In this document: one piece after another, positions 8,809 through 19,100 of the stretch | Position numbering within the stretch: position 1 is the first letter of the stretch | How the letters are laid out: every line of letters starts with the position of its first letter | Assembly: GCA_038237435.1 (NCBI GenBank) | Contig: JBBRYT010000010.1 | Location: forward strand, 68,851-132,850 | DNA: 64,000 nt | Source: JACCTI01 sp038237435 | GTDB taxonomy: Bacteria; Verrucomicrobiota; Verrucomicrobiia; Chthoniobacterales; UBA10450 | Reading direction: 5' to 3' | Translations under genes and position numbers: made by a program | The notes under the pieces: model-generated | The model's database searches: none | The model's input: the letters and a program-made list of their open reading frames with translations, nothing else | Told to the model about the DNA's origin: nothing

Positions 8809-9230
8809 AGCCTGCCCTGCCGCAGGCTTTACTTTTGTTAGGCCTGGCTCTCCTGCCGGCGATCGGGCAGGCCATTTATCTGCGGCACGACATTGCCTGG
8901 GAGGCGGCGCCGCTTCTTCCCGATGAAGTTAAGTTAGTGGACGCCCGCGCCTGGGGTAACTCTCTCCTATGGGTGGATGCGCGGCCTAACGAGCAGTTCG
9001 AAGAGGCTCATATTCCTGGAGCTATCCTGCTTAACGAAGATCACTGGCAGGAGCTACTACCGCAGATGCTGGCCCTCTGGTCGCCCGACCGCCGCACGGT
9101 AGTTTATTGTAGCCGCCAAACTTGTGCGGCTAGTCACGAGGTAGCCAAGCGTCTGCGCGAGGATGCGGGTTTGAAAGATGTTTATGTCCTGCACGGTGGT
9201 TGGGAAAGCTGGCAGGAAATGAATCGCTAG
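8805..9230 (+). CDS. Membrane-anchored or exported rhodanese-like protein
   Basis: 141 residues, GTG start overlapping the preceding TGA (GTGA). A hydrophobic N-terminus (ALPQALLLLGLALLPAIGQA) is a signal peptide or anchor, followed by a rhodanese domain: LWVDARPNEQFEEAHIPGA, the active-site loop VVYCSRQTCAASHEVA with Cys at about residue 102, and VYVLHGGWESW. Rhodaneses carry sulfur as a persulfide on that Cys. Together with the DUF1573 and MauE-like neighbours this suggests a periplasmic sulfur or disulfide function; that link is inference. Confidence 0.85.
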   Translation: MKPALPQALLLLGLALLPAIGQAIYLRHDIAWEAAPLLPDEVKLVDARAWGNSLLWVDARPNEQFEEAHIPGAILLNEDHWQELLPQMLALWSPDRRTVVYCSRQTCAASHEVAKRLREDAGLKDVYVLHGGWESWQEMNR

Positions 9231-9235
9231 GTCTC

Positions 9236-9700
9236 ATGCCAGGGCGTCTACCACTCGTTAGGCTAGTTCTCGCTCTTTTGCTCGGCGGGACTTTCATCTA
9301 TACCGGTATAGTCAAAGTGCTTGATCCTTTGCATTTCGCCAGCGAGATCGGCAACTATCGCCTGGTCTCATGGCCCATCGGACTGGGCGTCGCCTTCTAT
9401 CTGCCCTGGCTGGAAATTCTTTGCGGTCTCGCTCTTATATTGGGTTGGCTACGTTCCGGCGCTACCGCCATTCTTATAGCTGCCACGTCCTTCTTTATTG
9501 TCTTGTCAGTGGTCACGCGGGCGCGCGGGATCGATCTCGCTTGCGGCTGCTTCGGCCGTGCCGGTAAGGGATTCGGTTTCACCTCACATCTTGCGATTGA
9601 TTTCGCTCTCCTGGCCGCGCTTTGCCTACTCTGGTTCTGGTCGGCGCGCACGGTCGAACCAGTGCAACCCCAGACCCAGCCTTCTTATCGCCCAGCATGA
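9236..9700 (+). CDS. MauE/DoxX-type redox membrane protein
   Basis: 154 residues from ATG 9236 (the open frame starts at 9200 inside the rhodanese gene). Four hydrophobic helices are visible, with FIYTGIVKVLDPLHFASEI in the first and the hallmark ACGCFGR (about residue 103) before the last. MauE/DoxX proteins take part in quinone-linked or disulfide-forming reactions; MauE is needed for methylamine dehydrogenase disulfides. It starts five bases after the rhodanese stop and its TGA overlaps the next ATG, so all four genes are translationally coupled. Confidence 0.82.
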   Translation: MPGRLPLVRLVLALLLGGTFIYTGIVKVLDPLHFASEIGNYRLVSWPIGLGVAFYLPWLEILCGLALILGWLRSGATAILIAATSFFIVLSVVTRARGIDLACGCFGRAGKGFGFTSHLAIDFALLAALCLLWFWSARTVEPVQPQTQPSYRPA

Positions 9701-10323
9701 AATTTCTTCTGTATCCTTCCATTGTGTTGGCCTGCGCGCTTTCTCCTTCCATCAGAGCGCAGGAAGCGATAGAGAACCGGCTCGCCTTGCACGACCGTTT
9801 TGCTCGTGGCTCATGGGAGCTCGAAAACATGGCCGGCATCTACTATTTGTTCGATCGCGGCGGTAAGGTGCGCGCGACTGTCGATAACGTAGTCGATAGC
9901 GCGCGCTTCGGCCTCATGCTCTACAATCCCAACGGGACTAGTTTCCTCCGCGGCAACTTCGAATTTGTCGGTGAAGTATTCGGCGGCGCCATCTTTCACG
10001 GACCAGGTAACGTCTTGGCCGGAGCTAGTATCTTCCTGCGCTACAACTTCATCCAACCCGGCTCCCGTCTCGTGCCTTACTACCAGTTTGGCGGTGGCGG
10101 TGTTTATACCGACATCGCTCACGGCGAACCCTCCAGCAATGCCATTAGTCAGAACTACAACTTTAACCTCCAATTCATCCTTGGCCTGCGTTATCTGATC
10201 AATCCCAAATGGTCGTTGAACTTGGAAGGAGGCTATCGCCACATCTCCAATGCCGGTCTTTCCGATCCTAACTACGGCATCGACCAGCTAGGCGGGGCGC
10301 TGGGTGTAGGTTATAGCTTCTAA
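9697..10323 (+). CDS. PagL-like lipid A 3-O-deacylase
   Basis: 208 residues from ATG 9697 (ATGA overlap with the MauE-like stop). A signal peptide (FLLYPSIVLACALSPSIRAQ) precedes alternating aromatic beta-strands ending in Phe, as in an 8-stranded outer-membrane barrel. The PagL catalytic signature His-x-Ser-Asn appears as GYRHISNAGLSDPN near residue 183. PagL removes the 3-position acyl chain of lipid A. Family PF09411 (acyloxyacyl hydrolase) is the likely match. The link to the redox genes upstream is only positional. Confidence 0.82.
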   Translation: MKFLLYPSIVLACALSPSIRAQEAIENRLALHDRFARGSWELENMAGIYYLFDRGGKVRATVDNVVDSARFGLMLYNPNGTSFLRGNFEFVGEVFGGAIFHGPGNVLAGASIFLRYNFIQPGSRLVPYYQFGGGGVYTDIAHGEPSSNAISQNYNFNLQFILGLRYLINPKWSLNLEGGYRHISNAGLSDPNYGIDQLGGALGVGYSF

Positions 10324-10330
10324 GGCCCCA

Positions 10331-10351
10331 GCAAGCGGCCAAGACGCTTGC
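10331..10351. terminator. Possible hairpin between convergent genes
   Basis: GCAAGCG and CGCTTGC form a perfect 7-bp stem around GCCAAGA, 8 bp after the PagL-like stop and before the end of the GlxA-type gene on the other strand. There is no T-tract, so it is at most a weak or Rho-assisted terminator. Confidence 0.35.
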
Positions 10352-10391
10352 GATCACCGTCGGGAGCGCCGAGTGGCAAGACTAGCAACTG

Positions 10392-11354
10392 CTATTCCGC
10401 AGTCGCGGCAAAGTTAGCGCTAGGTCGCGCGCCGAATCTTCGCTGATAGGCGCGCTGAAAGGCGGCGGAGTCGGTGAAACCAACTGAGGCTGCGACACCG
10501 AAGATGGTTTTCTGACGCTTGGATAAGCGGCGGCGTGCTTCGTTCAAACGCAGGTTTTCGATAAAGAGCTTGGGAGGCTGACCGAAGACACTCTTGAAGG
10601 CTTTGCTGAAATGATTGGGCGACATGCAGGCGCGTCGGGCCAGGATCTCAACGGAGAGATCGCCTTGCAGGTTACGCACGATCCATGGGATGAGGTCGGC
10701 AAACCGCTCGTTAGGCCGACGATCCAGGAGACCGCCGTCTGACTCTTTTCCTTCCGGGTCGGTCTGATCGCGGAATAGCTCACTTTCCACCGCTTGAGCT
10801 ACGTAAGGTCCGTAGTCTTCGCGAATCATGGCTAACGAGAGGTTCACGCCCGCAGCCAGACCGCTGGAAGTGTAGAAGGGACCGCTTTGCACCAGCGGAC
10901 GTTTGTGGTTGATGCGGAGGCGCGGAAAACGGCGAGCGGCATCGGTGGCGAAACGCCAGTTAATTGTTACTTCACGGTCGTCGAGTAAGCCGGTCGAGGC
11001 GAGACCATACAAGCCGCTGCAAACCGCCCCGATGCGGCGGCAGTCGGAGGAGCGCCGGAGTAGGAAGGTAGCGATGGCCTGGCTTACTTTAGGTTCGCGA
11101 ATGCCCGGGCCACCCGCGACAATAATTGTGTCGAGCTCTTCTACCTTGTCCAAGGTAGTCTGGGCTTGCACTTCGAGGCCGGAATCGGTGTGGAACTTTT
11201 CCGAACCGACGCCGATGATACAGACTTCGTAGCAAGGAATGCGACCGCCGTAGCCGTTATCCAGGGCCGCGGCCCGGAAGGCCTCAGCCGGAGCGATGAC
11301 ATGCAGAGCGGTGACCTGATCGAAACCGATGATGCCAACGCGTTTGGGATTCAT
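10392..11354 (-). CDS. GlxA-family AraC transcriptional regulator (Cys elbow)
   Basis: 320 residues: an N-terminal DJ-1/PfpI-like domain (~1-190) and a C-terminal AraC helix-turn-helix pair (~215-315; SVEILARRACMSPNHFSKAF and TIFGVAASVGFTDSAAFQRA). The DJ-1 nucleophile elbow reads AVCSGLYGLA, keeping the Cys. Members regulate catabolic genes and sense small ligands through the DJ-1-like domain. It is followed upstream on the same strand by a second GlxA-type gene (11379-12419) with a Ser at the same place. The pair probably arose by duplication. The target is unknown; the kinase/TonB genes next door are candidates only by position. Confidence 0.88.
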   Translation of the reverse strand: MNPKRVGIIGFDQVTALHVIAPAEAFRAAALDNGYGGRIPCYEVCIIGVGSEKFHTDSGLEVQAQTTLDKVEELDTIIVAGGPGIREPKVSQAIATFLLRRSSDCRRIGAVCSGLYGLASTGLLDDREVTINWRFATDAARRFPRLRINHKRPLVQSGPFYTSSGLAAGVNLSLAMIREDYGPYVAQAVESELFRDQTDPEGKESDGGLLDRRPNERFADLIPWIVRNLQGDLSVEILARRACMSPNHFSKAFKSVFGQPPKLFIENLRLNEARRRLSKRQKTIFGVAASVGFTDSAAFQRAYQRRFGARPSANFAATAE

Positions 11355-11378
11355 GCTCTTGGCTAACCACTCGTTAGG

Positions 11379-12419
11379 TTAGGTCGCCATTTTCGTGTGA
11401 CGGCGCCCGATACGCCGATGAGCCTGGAGGGAATGTTCTTGCAGGCTTTGCCTTTGGAACTTCTTGGGTGGGATACCGTAGCGACGCTCAAAGGCGCGGC
11501 GGAAGACGTCGGCTGTCTTATAACCAACCGAACCGGCCACTTCATCTACGCTTGAGTTATAGGAGGCTAGCCGGCGTGCTGCTTCTGCAATTCGAAGGCG
11601 TTCGACAAACTCGGCCGGGGAAACCTGGAAACGGCGCTTGAAGATGCGTCGAAAATGTCGGGGGCACACGCAGGCGCGTTCGGCTAGCACTTCCACTGAA
11701 AGGTTGGCCCGCAGGCGGCTGGTGATCCAGGCCGGTAACTCGGCCAGGCGTTCTTCCACTCCGGGCTGCTCCGGAGCGGGGTCGAGGTGAGCTTCATCGC
11801 CGCCGGAAGGTCTAAGACTAACCACTAGCTCGCGTGCCAAACGCAAGGCACTGCGCGAGCCGTAGTCCTCTTGGATCAGAGCCAGACTCATCTCAATGCC
11901 CGCGGTGCCACCTCCGCAGGTATAGAATTTTTCGTCCTTCACAAAGGAACCAGTGTCGCTGACCTGGAGGGCGCGAAAGGTGTTAGCGACGTGTTGGGCG
12001 ACGCGCCAGTGGGTAGTAACGCGGCGACCGGCGAGCAGACCGCTCTCCGCTAAGGGGTAAATGCCGGAGGAAACGGCCGCGATGCGTCGGGTCTCGGGAG
12101 CGCGTTCTTGTAACCAGGCCGCGATCCGCTTGCTGGTTTCGCTTTGGCGGAGGCCCGCTCCTCCTGGAATAATGATCGTATCGAGTGGCGGCGCAGTCTT
12201 AAGCAGATGGTGCGCTTTGAAAGTTGCGCCCGATTGCGCGGAAAAAACTTTGCCAGTTACTCCGATGAGCAAGGTATCGTAACATGCTTCTCCTTCATCG
12301 TGACGCGCGGCGGCGAAGGCTTCGAGCGGTCCGGTCAGATCGAGCGTGGTCACGCCATCAAAGCCGAGCAGCCCAACGACTTTACGCGAGCTTTCTGTTA
12401 GCTTGGAAAAATAAGTCAT
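11379..12419 (-). CDS. GlxA-family AraC transcriptional regulator (Ser elbow)
   Basis: 346 residues from the ATG at 12419; the open frame extends 32 codons further, but those lack family similarity. DJ-1/PfpI-like domain (GLLGFDGVTTLDLTGPLEAF at the start), then AraC HTH (SVEVLAERACVCPRHFRRIF and SVDEVAGSVGYKTADVFRRA). The nucleophile elbow is AVSSGIYPLA, so the DJ-1 Cys is replaced by Ser, unlike its tandem neighbour. A Cys appears instead in FYTCGGGTAG. A CTCGTTAGGT near-copy of the dispersed repeat overlaps its last codons. The gene diverges from the ECF sigma factor at 12574 with a ~150-bp gap that must hold both promoters. Confidence 0.87.
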   Translation of the reverse strand: MTYFSKLTESSRKVVGLLGFDGVTTLDLTGPLEAFAAARHDEGEACYDTLLIGVTGKVFSAQSGATFKAHHLLKTAPPLDTIIIPGGAGLRQSETSKRIAAWLQERAPETRRIAAVSSGIYPLAESGLLAGRRVTTHWRVAQHVANTFRALQVSDTGSFVKDEKFYTCGGGTAGIEMSLALIQEDYGSRSALRLARELVVSLRPSGGDEAHLDPAPEQPGVEERLAELPAWITSRLRANLSVEVLAERACVCPRHFRRIFKRRFQVSPAEFVERLRIAEAARRLASYNSSVDEVAGSVGYKTADVFRRAFERRYGIPPKKFQRQSLQEHSLQAHRRIGRRHTKMAT

Positions 12420-12573
12420 TTGCGAGAAGACAAAGCGGAACCAAAGTCCCAGAGAGCATGAGGAGAACTTTGCTTCATACCCAGTAATGCAACGTTCCCG
12501 ACTAAAAAGGCTCACGATTGTTCAAAAAAAATTTGAGTGAGATGGAAAAAGCCTTTTGCTGAGTAAACACCGC

Positions 12574-13110
12574 ATGAGCACGACTCTCCCGGTGCCGAGT
12601 AAGTCCGCCGCGGCCATCGAAGAAATGATGCCGCAGGTCTATGACGACTTGCGCCGTCTGGCTGCTTCTTATCTGCGCGGCGAGCGGATCGAACACACTC
12701 TGCAAGGGACAGCCCTGGTGCATGAGGCTTACCTGCGGCTGCTTAAAGAAGGCGAAGTAGACTGGAATAACCGCGCGCATTTCATCGGTATCTTTGCGCG
12801 CTTGATGCGCCAGACTTTGATTAACCACGCGGTGGCGAGGCGTCGCCTGAAGCGTGGCGGCGATGAGGCGACGCTGCTGACTCTGGAGTTCTACGAGAGC
12901 CGGCAGGTTAATGTGCAGGCGCTCGATGAAGCTTTGCGCGAATTGGAGACACTAGATAGCAGACAAGCGCAGATCGTTGAGCTACGCTTCTTTGCTGGGT
13001 TAACTATCGAACAAATTGCGGAAGTGCTTGCCATTTCGCCAGCGACTGTTAAACGCGAGTGGACCGTGGCAAAGATCTGGCTAAGGAGAGAACTTTCCGA
13101 AAGTAGCTAA
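12574..13110 (+). CDS. ECF-type RNA polymerase sigma factor
   Basis: 178 residues from ATG 12574. Region 2 is QVYDDLRRLAASYLRGER with HTLQGTALVHEAYLRLL, the pattern of the TIGR02999-like sigma factors common in Acidobacteria, Planctomycetes and Verrucomicrobia. Region 4 is DSRQAQIVELRFFAGLTIEQ then IAEVLAISPATVKREWTVAK, a helix-turn-helix for the -35 element. No anti-sigma gene follows; a Ser/Thr kinase starts 14 bp downstream, which is the known arrangement for kinase-linked ECF factors. The stop codon lies in a near-copy (AGCTAACGAG) of the dispersed repeat. Confidence 0.9.
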   Translation: MSTTLPVPSKSAAAIEEMMPQVYDDLRRLAASYLRGERIEHTLQGTALVHEAYLRLLKEGEVDWNNRAHFIGIFARLMRQTLINHAVARRRLKRGGDEATLLTLEFYESRQVNVQALDEALRELETLDSRQAQIVELRFFAGLTIEQIAEVLAISPATVKREWTVAKIWLRRELSESS

Positions 13111-13124
13111 CGAGTCGTTATTGA

Positions 13125-16070
13125 ATGAGCAAGATATTCATAGCAGAGGAGAAGCTCGGACCTGAGAAGTGGCAACTACTTAAGGAGATCGTAGCCGATG
13201 CCATGGAGGAAAGGTCACCGGCGGCGCGCACGGCTCTGGTAGAAAACCGCTGCGCGGATGATGCGCGGCTCCTGGCGGAAGCGGAATCGTTGGTGCAAGA
13301 GGCGGAAGCTCTTTTGCGCGAGCCGACCGATAGCCTGGAAGATTGCGCAGAGCAAGCGACCGCGGCCTTATGGCGCGACGAAACGCCGCGCACGGGCTGG
13401 CGGATCGGCGCCTATGAGGTAGTACGCGAGCTAGGCCGCGGCGGAATGGGTGCAGTTTATCTGGCGGCGCGCGCAGATGGCCAATTCGAGAAGGAAGTAG
13501 CTATCAAAGTGCTCAAGCGTGGCACAGACACGGAGGAAGTGTTACGGCGCTTTGCGGCCGAGCGTCACATCCAGGCGCGGCTCGATCATCCGAATATTGC
13601 GCGGCTACTCGATGCTGGGACTACGGAAGACGGGCTTCCTTACTTCGTGATGGAACACGTTTCTGGCGCTCCGGTTACTCGGTTCGTCCGCGATCGCGAT
13701 CTCTCCGTCCGGGAGCGGCTGGGAATTTTTCTGAAGGTTTGTTCTGCGGTCGAGGTAGCTCATCACAGTCATGTCGTTCACCGCGATCTGAAGTCGAGTA
13801 ACATTCTGGTTAACCTCGATGGCGAAGTGAAGCTACTGGACTTCGGAATCGCCAAGCTGCTTAGCCCTGGTCAGGACTGCCTCGAAATAACGGCCGCGGG
13901 CGAAGAACGTCTCACTCCCAACTGCGCTTCCCCGGAACAAACCGATGGCCGACCGGTGACGGAAGCAAGCGACGTCTATGCGCTGGGCGCTCTCTTATAC
14001 GAAATATTGAGCGGACAAAAACCGCACAAGTTTTCTTCCACCCATCCGGCGCGCGAAGAAATTGTGCGGGTTATTCGCGAGGAAGAGCCAGCGCCGCCAA
14101 GCTCGGTAGTTTCTAACAAAGAAGTGGCGCGACAGTTACGAGGCGATCTTGATGCGATCGTCGCCTTCGCCATGCGCAAGGAACCGGAGCTGCGGTATCA
14201 CACGGCGGCAGACCTGGCAGCGGACGTCCGTCGCCATCTGGCACACGAGCCTGTGCGGGCACGGCGCGGCACGGCCGGCTATCGCACTAGGTCTTTCCTG
14301 GTTCGCCATCGACCTGCTGTGGGCGCAATGGTGGCCCTACTGCTCCTAGGCGCAGTAGCATTCGCAATTTGGAATCGTTGGCCTAGAAACACCGCGGAAG
14401 TAACAACGGTATCGCCAGCCCCCCCTAAGAGTATTGCCGTTTTGCCTTTCGATAATCTGGGCGACAACACCAATCCGCCTTCCTACTTCGCCGACGGTGT
14501 GCAAGATAATATCCTAACTGACCTGGGCAAGGTGGGCGATCTAAAGGTGATCAGCCGAAGCGGCGTCGCAGCTTACCGCGGGAAGAGAAACGTGAAGGAG
14601 ATTGGTCGCGAGCTAGGGGTAGCGAATGTCCTGGAAGGTAGCGTGCAAATTTCGGGGGACCGTGTGAGGATCAATGCGCAACTAATCGATACCCGCTCCG
14701 ATACCCAGCTGTGGGCGGAGCGGTACGACCGCAAACTGGAAGACATTTTCGCGCTGCAAAGCGAGCTGGCGCAAACGATCGTGGCCCAGCTCAAGGTCAC
14801 ACTTACGTCGCAGGAGAAAGACGCGATTGCGAGACGGCCCACGCAGGATTTCCAAGCTTACGATCTTTACCTCAAAGCGCGTTCCCTTTTCGACAACGAA
14901 GCTGGTCCCCAGCCACGGCCTAGCTGGAGCGACGTTCTCGACTTAGCCAAGCAAGCAACAAAGTTAGATGAAAAATTCACCCGGGCTTACTGCCTGGTGA
15001 ATCAAATCGACCTTTTGATGTACCGCTTTGGGAGTGACCATAAACCAGAGCAATTGGCCGAGGCTAAGGCCGCTGCCGAGACAGCACTACGCCTGGAACC
15101 CGATTCGGAAGAAGCGCGCCTGGCGATTGTCCGCTACTACTATGACGGCCTTAACGATAATCGGAAAACGGAAGAAGAGCTTTCGAAGATTCCTGCTTCC
15201 GCATCGCATACAGTCGCTTACTATGCGCTCGCCTCACTAGCCGAACGTCGTCTGGGCAAATGGAAGGAATCGATTCGGGACGGTGAGAAAGCGGTCGAGC
15301 TCGATCCGCAAAATTCCGCGCTAGCGGTCAATCTTATCCAGACGTATTCCGGCCTGCGGAGATTCGATGATTCGAATCGGTTGGCTGACGCTGCGATTGC
15401 CAGACTGAAGGGCCCTTCGCCTCGCTTGGCGTTGGTCAAGAGCGAGGCATCCCTGTCCGTCGGGGATTTGGCCGCGGCGCGCACTGCGCTAGATAAACTT
15501 CCCGATTGGGAAGGCGCCGACTATCAAAGCGCGCGTTTTTGGCTGCCTCTGCTCGAAAAAAATTACGAAGAGGCTCGGAGTATGGCGGCCAAGTCCGGCG
15601 TGGAAGCTCGCGAGATGCCGAGTCACTGGCAGATGATGGCGCTACTGGAAAAGGCGGAGGGTAGAACGGAACTAGCGCGCGGTGCCTACGAAGAAGCTAA
15701 GCGCACCGCACAGGCAGGTCTAATTAAACGGCCCGGCGATCCTAGCCTGCTCTGCGATTTGGCGGTGGCAAATGCCGGATTGGGTTTGAAGGACGAAGCA
15801 TTGCGTCTGGCGAGGCGGGCGGTGGAAAGTTGTCCGCCCAGCGTTGATGCATTGGTGGCTCCGGCCTGCCTGACGGTGCTGGCGGAAATTCTGGCGTCAA
15901 ACGGCGATCGTGAGGGCGCGTTCGAAATATTGAACGCGGTAGTTCGCAAACCATTTGGGCCGAGCTACGGTGAGTTGAAATTTGCTCCGATGTGGGATCC
16001 TCTGCGCGATGATCCTCGCTTCGATGAGGCCTTATCGCTAGCTGCGCTTCCAGCGACAGTCGACGAATAG
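13125..16070 (+). CDS. Ser/Thr protein kinase with TolB-like and TPR domains
   Basis: 981 residues. The N-terminal helical region (~1-90) precedes a full kinase domain: glycine loop ELGRGGMGAVYLA (~102), VAIKVLK (~125), HRDLKSSN (~219), DFGIAKL (~240), CASPEQ and SDVYALGALLYE. One transmembrane helix (~405-420, AMVALLLLGAVAFAIW) separates it from the outer part: a TolB-N/FlgO-like stretch (KSIAVLPFDNLGDNTN to RINAQLIDTRSDTQLWAERY) and at least six TPR-like helix pairs (~600-960). All catalytic residues are present. It probably phosphorylates the sigma factor or a partner in response to an outer signal; this is inferred from the sigma-kinase-receptor order. Confidence 0.9.
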   Translation: MSKIFIAEEKLGPEKWQLLKEIVADAMEERSPAARTALVENRCADDARLLAEAESLVQEAEALLREPTDSLEDCAEQATAALWRDETPRTGWRIGAYEVVRELGRGGMGAVYLAARADGQFEKEVAIKVLKRGTDTEEVLRRFAAERHIQARLDHPNIARLLDAGTTEDGLPYFVMEHVSGAPVTRFVRDRDLSVRERLGIFLKVCSAVEVAHHSHVVHRDLKSSNILVNLDGEVKLLDFGIAKLLSPGQDCLEITAAGEERLTPNCASPEQTDGRPVTEASDVYALGALLYEILSGQKPHKFSSTHPAREEIVRVIREEEPAPPSSVVSNKEVARQLRGDLDAIVAFAMRKEPELRYHTAADLAADVRRHLAHEPVRARRGTAGYRTRSFLVRHRPAVGAMVALLLLGAVAFAIWNRWPRNTAEVTTVSPAPPKSIAVLPFDNLGDNTNPPSYFADGVQDNILTDLGKVGDLKVISRSGVAAYRGKRNVKEIGRELGVANVLEGSVQISGDRVRINAQLIDTRSDTQLWAERYDRKLEDIFALQSELAQTIVAQLKVTLTSQEKDAIARRPTQDFQAYDLYLKARSLFDNEAGPQPRPSWSDVLDLAKQATKLDEKFTRAYCLVNQIDLLMYRFGSDHKPEQLAEAKAAAETALRLEPDSEEARLAIVRYYYDGLNDNRKTEEELSKIPASASHTVAYYALASLAERRLGKWKESIRDGEKAVELDPQNSALAVNLIQTYSGLRRFDDSNRLADAAIARLKGPSPRLALVKSEASLSVGDLAAARTALDKLPDWEGADYQSARFWLPLLEKNYEEARSMAAKSGVEAREMPSHWQMMALLEKAEGRTELARGAYEEAKRTAQAGLIKRPGDPSLLCDLAVANAGLGLKDEALRLARRAVESCPPSVDALVAPACLTVLAEILASNGDREGAFEILNAVVRKPFGPSYGELKFAPMWDPLRDDPRFDEALSLAALPATVDE

Positions 16071-16193
16071 GGGATTCCTCCCGCTAGCACTCGTTAGGTT
16101 CTCGTTTCTCACCCTTTGGGGAGTGAGCGTCCCGTTTCGTCTGGTTTAAGTCCTAACCATGATTGAACGAGCCGGAGTAAGACTTCGGCCGCA

Positions 16194-19100
16194 ATGAACG
16201 TTCAATCCTTAACCGTGGAGAAACCAATGACGAGAAATGTACCGAACAAGCCACCGCTGCGGTGGATAGTTATTTTACTAACGCTTTCTTTAGGCGCGAT
16301 TGCTTTTGCGCAGGAACCACCGGCGGCGGGTGGGGGTGGTGTGGCTACGACCGAGCGCGTGATCGTAACCGGGTCCTATATCCCTACCGCGGAAACGGAG
16401 TCGGCCTTGCCCGTAACTGTTTATACTGCCGAGGTGCTACAAAAGCAGGGTGCCATGACTCCGGTGGAAGGTCTACGCCAGTTGCCATCTTTCGTGGGAG
16501 CTTCCACGACGGAGAACGACGCCAACGGCGGCAACGGCCAGGCGGGTATTAACCTTCGTGGCATCGGGCAAAATAACGTGCTCATTTTGATCAACGGACG
16601 CCGCGCGTTTCTTGGTCAAAGCTTGAACACATCCGCCGACATTAATGCCATTCCTATAAGCGGTCTTAGCCGCACGGAAGTATTAAAGGACGGTGCATCC
16701 GCCATCTACGGCTCGGATGCCGTAGCCGGGGTGGTCAACTTCATCATGCTGGACGGCCCGGGCGAAGCCCCTTATGAGGGCGCGGAAGTTTTCGCGTTGT
16801 ACGGTAATACGACCGAGAGCGACGCGCATGTTCGCCAGGTCTACCTCAAGGGCGGCGTGAAGACGGACAAGGTCTCAGTGGCCGCAGCGGGCGAATATTA
16901 TTCGCGCGCTAACCTTTACTCGCGCGACCGCGCCCAACTCGCGGGTTCGGGTGACCTGAGTAACAATCCCACCGGGCTGGGCCGCGGCGGTATAAATAAC
17001 AATAGCCAGACTTTCGCGGGGCGGGCGAATGTTTCTGCGAACACTGCGGCCGACCCGCGCGTTTATCCGATCACCGGAGACCTTGTCTTGACCAATCTCT
17101 CCACCAATCAGGTCACACCGGCCAGCTATCGCAGATTCGTGCTGGGCTCGGATCCCAGCCAGTTTAATTTCCGGGCTTACACTCCTTCCATACCGGCGAT
17201 GGAAAAGGCATTGTACTTCGTGACGGGACGTTACAAAATCTTCGGTGAAGGCCTGCAGATCTACGGTGATGTTTTGTACGCCAAAACCAAGCAGGATAAC
17301 GGCGCCGCCCCTTCGCCTTTCAGTATTACTAACGCGGGGAACGGTCGCAATACCGCGCGTCTGTCCATTTTTAACCCGTTCGGCAATCGTTTACTCAACG
17401 TCAGGTATCGCCTCGTTAACGAGCTCGGCTTGCGCCGGTCTTTCTACGATCATGACTACTATCGCTATGTGGCAGGCTTGAATGGAGACTTCAATTTCAA
17501 GAACAACAGTATCATCAGTCATTTCGGCTATGACACGGGGATTGTGTATGAGCGGTTCGACCAGCAGCGAACTGATAGCGGCGACGCACAACGGACACCG
17601 TTGGTAGCATCGATTCTAGCTAATAACGTAACTGCGCCGCGCTTCAATCCGTTCATCGGACAGAATGCGCCCACTGTTGGCACAGCTCCGACTTACATCA
17701 ACGGTGTTCCGACCGGCCTGACGGCGGGTTACGACAATACGACAGCTGCCCAGAATGCATCTTATCTGGGCCATTCCTTCCGCTATGAGAGAGATTGGCT
17801 GGCCGATGCCAAAGTGAACGCCCATTTCTTCCCGGGCTTGTGGAACGGAGGTTTTGACTTGGCACTTGGTTATGAGCACCGCGAGGTAGCGGAGCATTCT
17901 GTGCCTGACCCAGTGCAAGCGAATGGCGACCAACTCGGCTTCAATCAAGCACCAAACACTAAAACCCTGCAGGCGGTGAACTCGGTCTTCACCGAATTGA
18001 ACTTCCCCATCATAACCTCCACCATGAACATCCCATGGGTGCGGTCACTCGATTTCTCGATCGCGTGGCGTTATGAGAAGTTCGAAGATAGGGACCAATA
18101 CACCCATGCGATCTCAAGCTTCGAGAATAAGAACCCGAATGAAAATTTCGGCGGCAGCCCGCGCGTTTCCCTACGCTACCAGCCTATTCCGGATCTAACC
18201 CTCCGTGGAAACTTTAACCAGTCGTTCCTTTCACCGACGCCTTTGCAGTTGTTCTTGCCACCCGGGCAGAATTTCCCCGTGCTCTTCGATCCCTTCGTGA
18301 ACGGCGGCGTGACGTTGCAACCGCCTGGCGGTGTGTTCCAAGCGGGCAACCCGGCCTTGCAACCTGAAGTGACAGACACCTACTCCGCGGGTCTGGTTTA
18401 TACTCCGAAATGGCTCCCGGGTTTCACCCTTACGGCTGATTTTTATCAGATCTACTCCAAGAATGTTATTCTGCCGGCAGCCAACGCCGCGCAGGTCTTG
18501 CTCAGCTTGAACATCATCGACCCCGACGCGCCCGGCGGAGGTGCTGACGGTGTGACGCGACTGGCGGATGGCAGCCTCGACTCGATCGATGCGACGACAT
18601 CGAATGCCGGGACGCGTTTCGTGGAAGGCCTCGACGTAACCGCGGCCTATGAGATCCCGACGCAAAACTTCGGGACCTTCAGCTTCGCACTCGGTTGGAA
18701 CCACTTCTTCGTCTGGAAAGCGGAGCCGCTGCCTGGCTTCGGTTCGCATAACTTCATCGGCGATTTCAACGCTACCTTCCCACTTACTCCGGGCGGAATC
18801 CCGTTTAACAAGGCGTTTCTGCGCGGCGAATGGACTTGGAAAGGCTTCGACTTCGCCGCTACCGGTAACTACATCGGCGACCAGGAAGACGATCCGCAGT
18901 TTATTCAAGGCAACGCAGTGGTGCCAGGGAATCCCGGATCGGTCGCCAACCCAAACTACATCCTGCATCACAGAATCTCGGACTTCGAGACGCTTGATCT
19001 ACAGCTAAGTTACGAGTTTACCAAACCGAAGATCGAGGCAGCCGCGGGTTACTCGAAGGATGCAAAGGATGCCAAGAGCATGACCGAGGCAGGTGGCGTG

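Noticed and set aside
17405..17420. Palindromic CTCGTTAACGAG inside the receptor gene, as a possible operator or centre of the dispersed motif
   Set aside because: Single occurrence inside a coding region; it shares CTCGTTA with the dispersed motif but lacks the AGGC end.
18231..18971. 246-residue minus-strand frame
   Set aside because: It is the shadow of the TonB-dependent receptor and has no recognisable domain.
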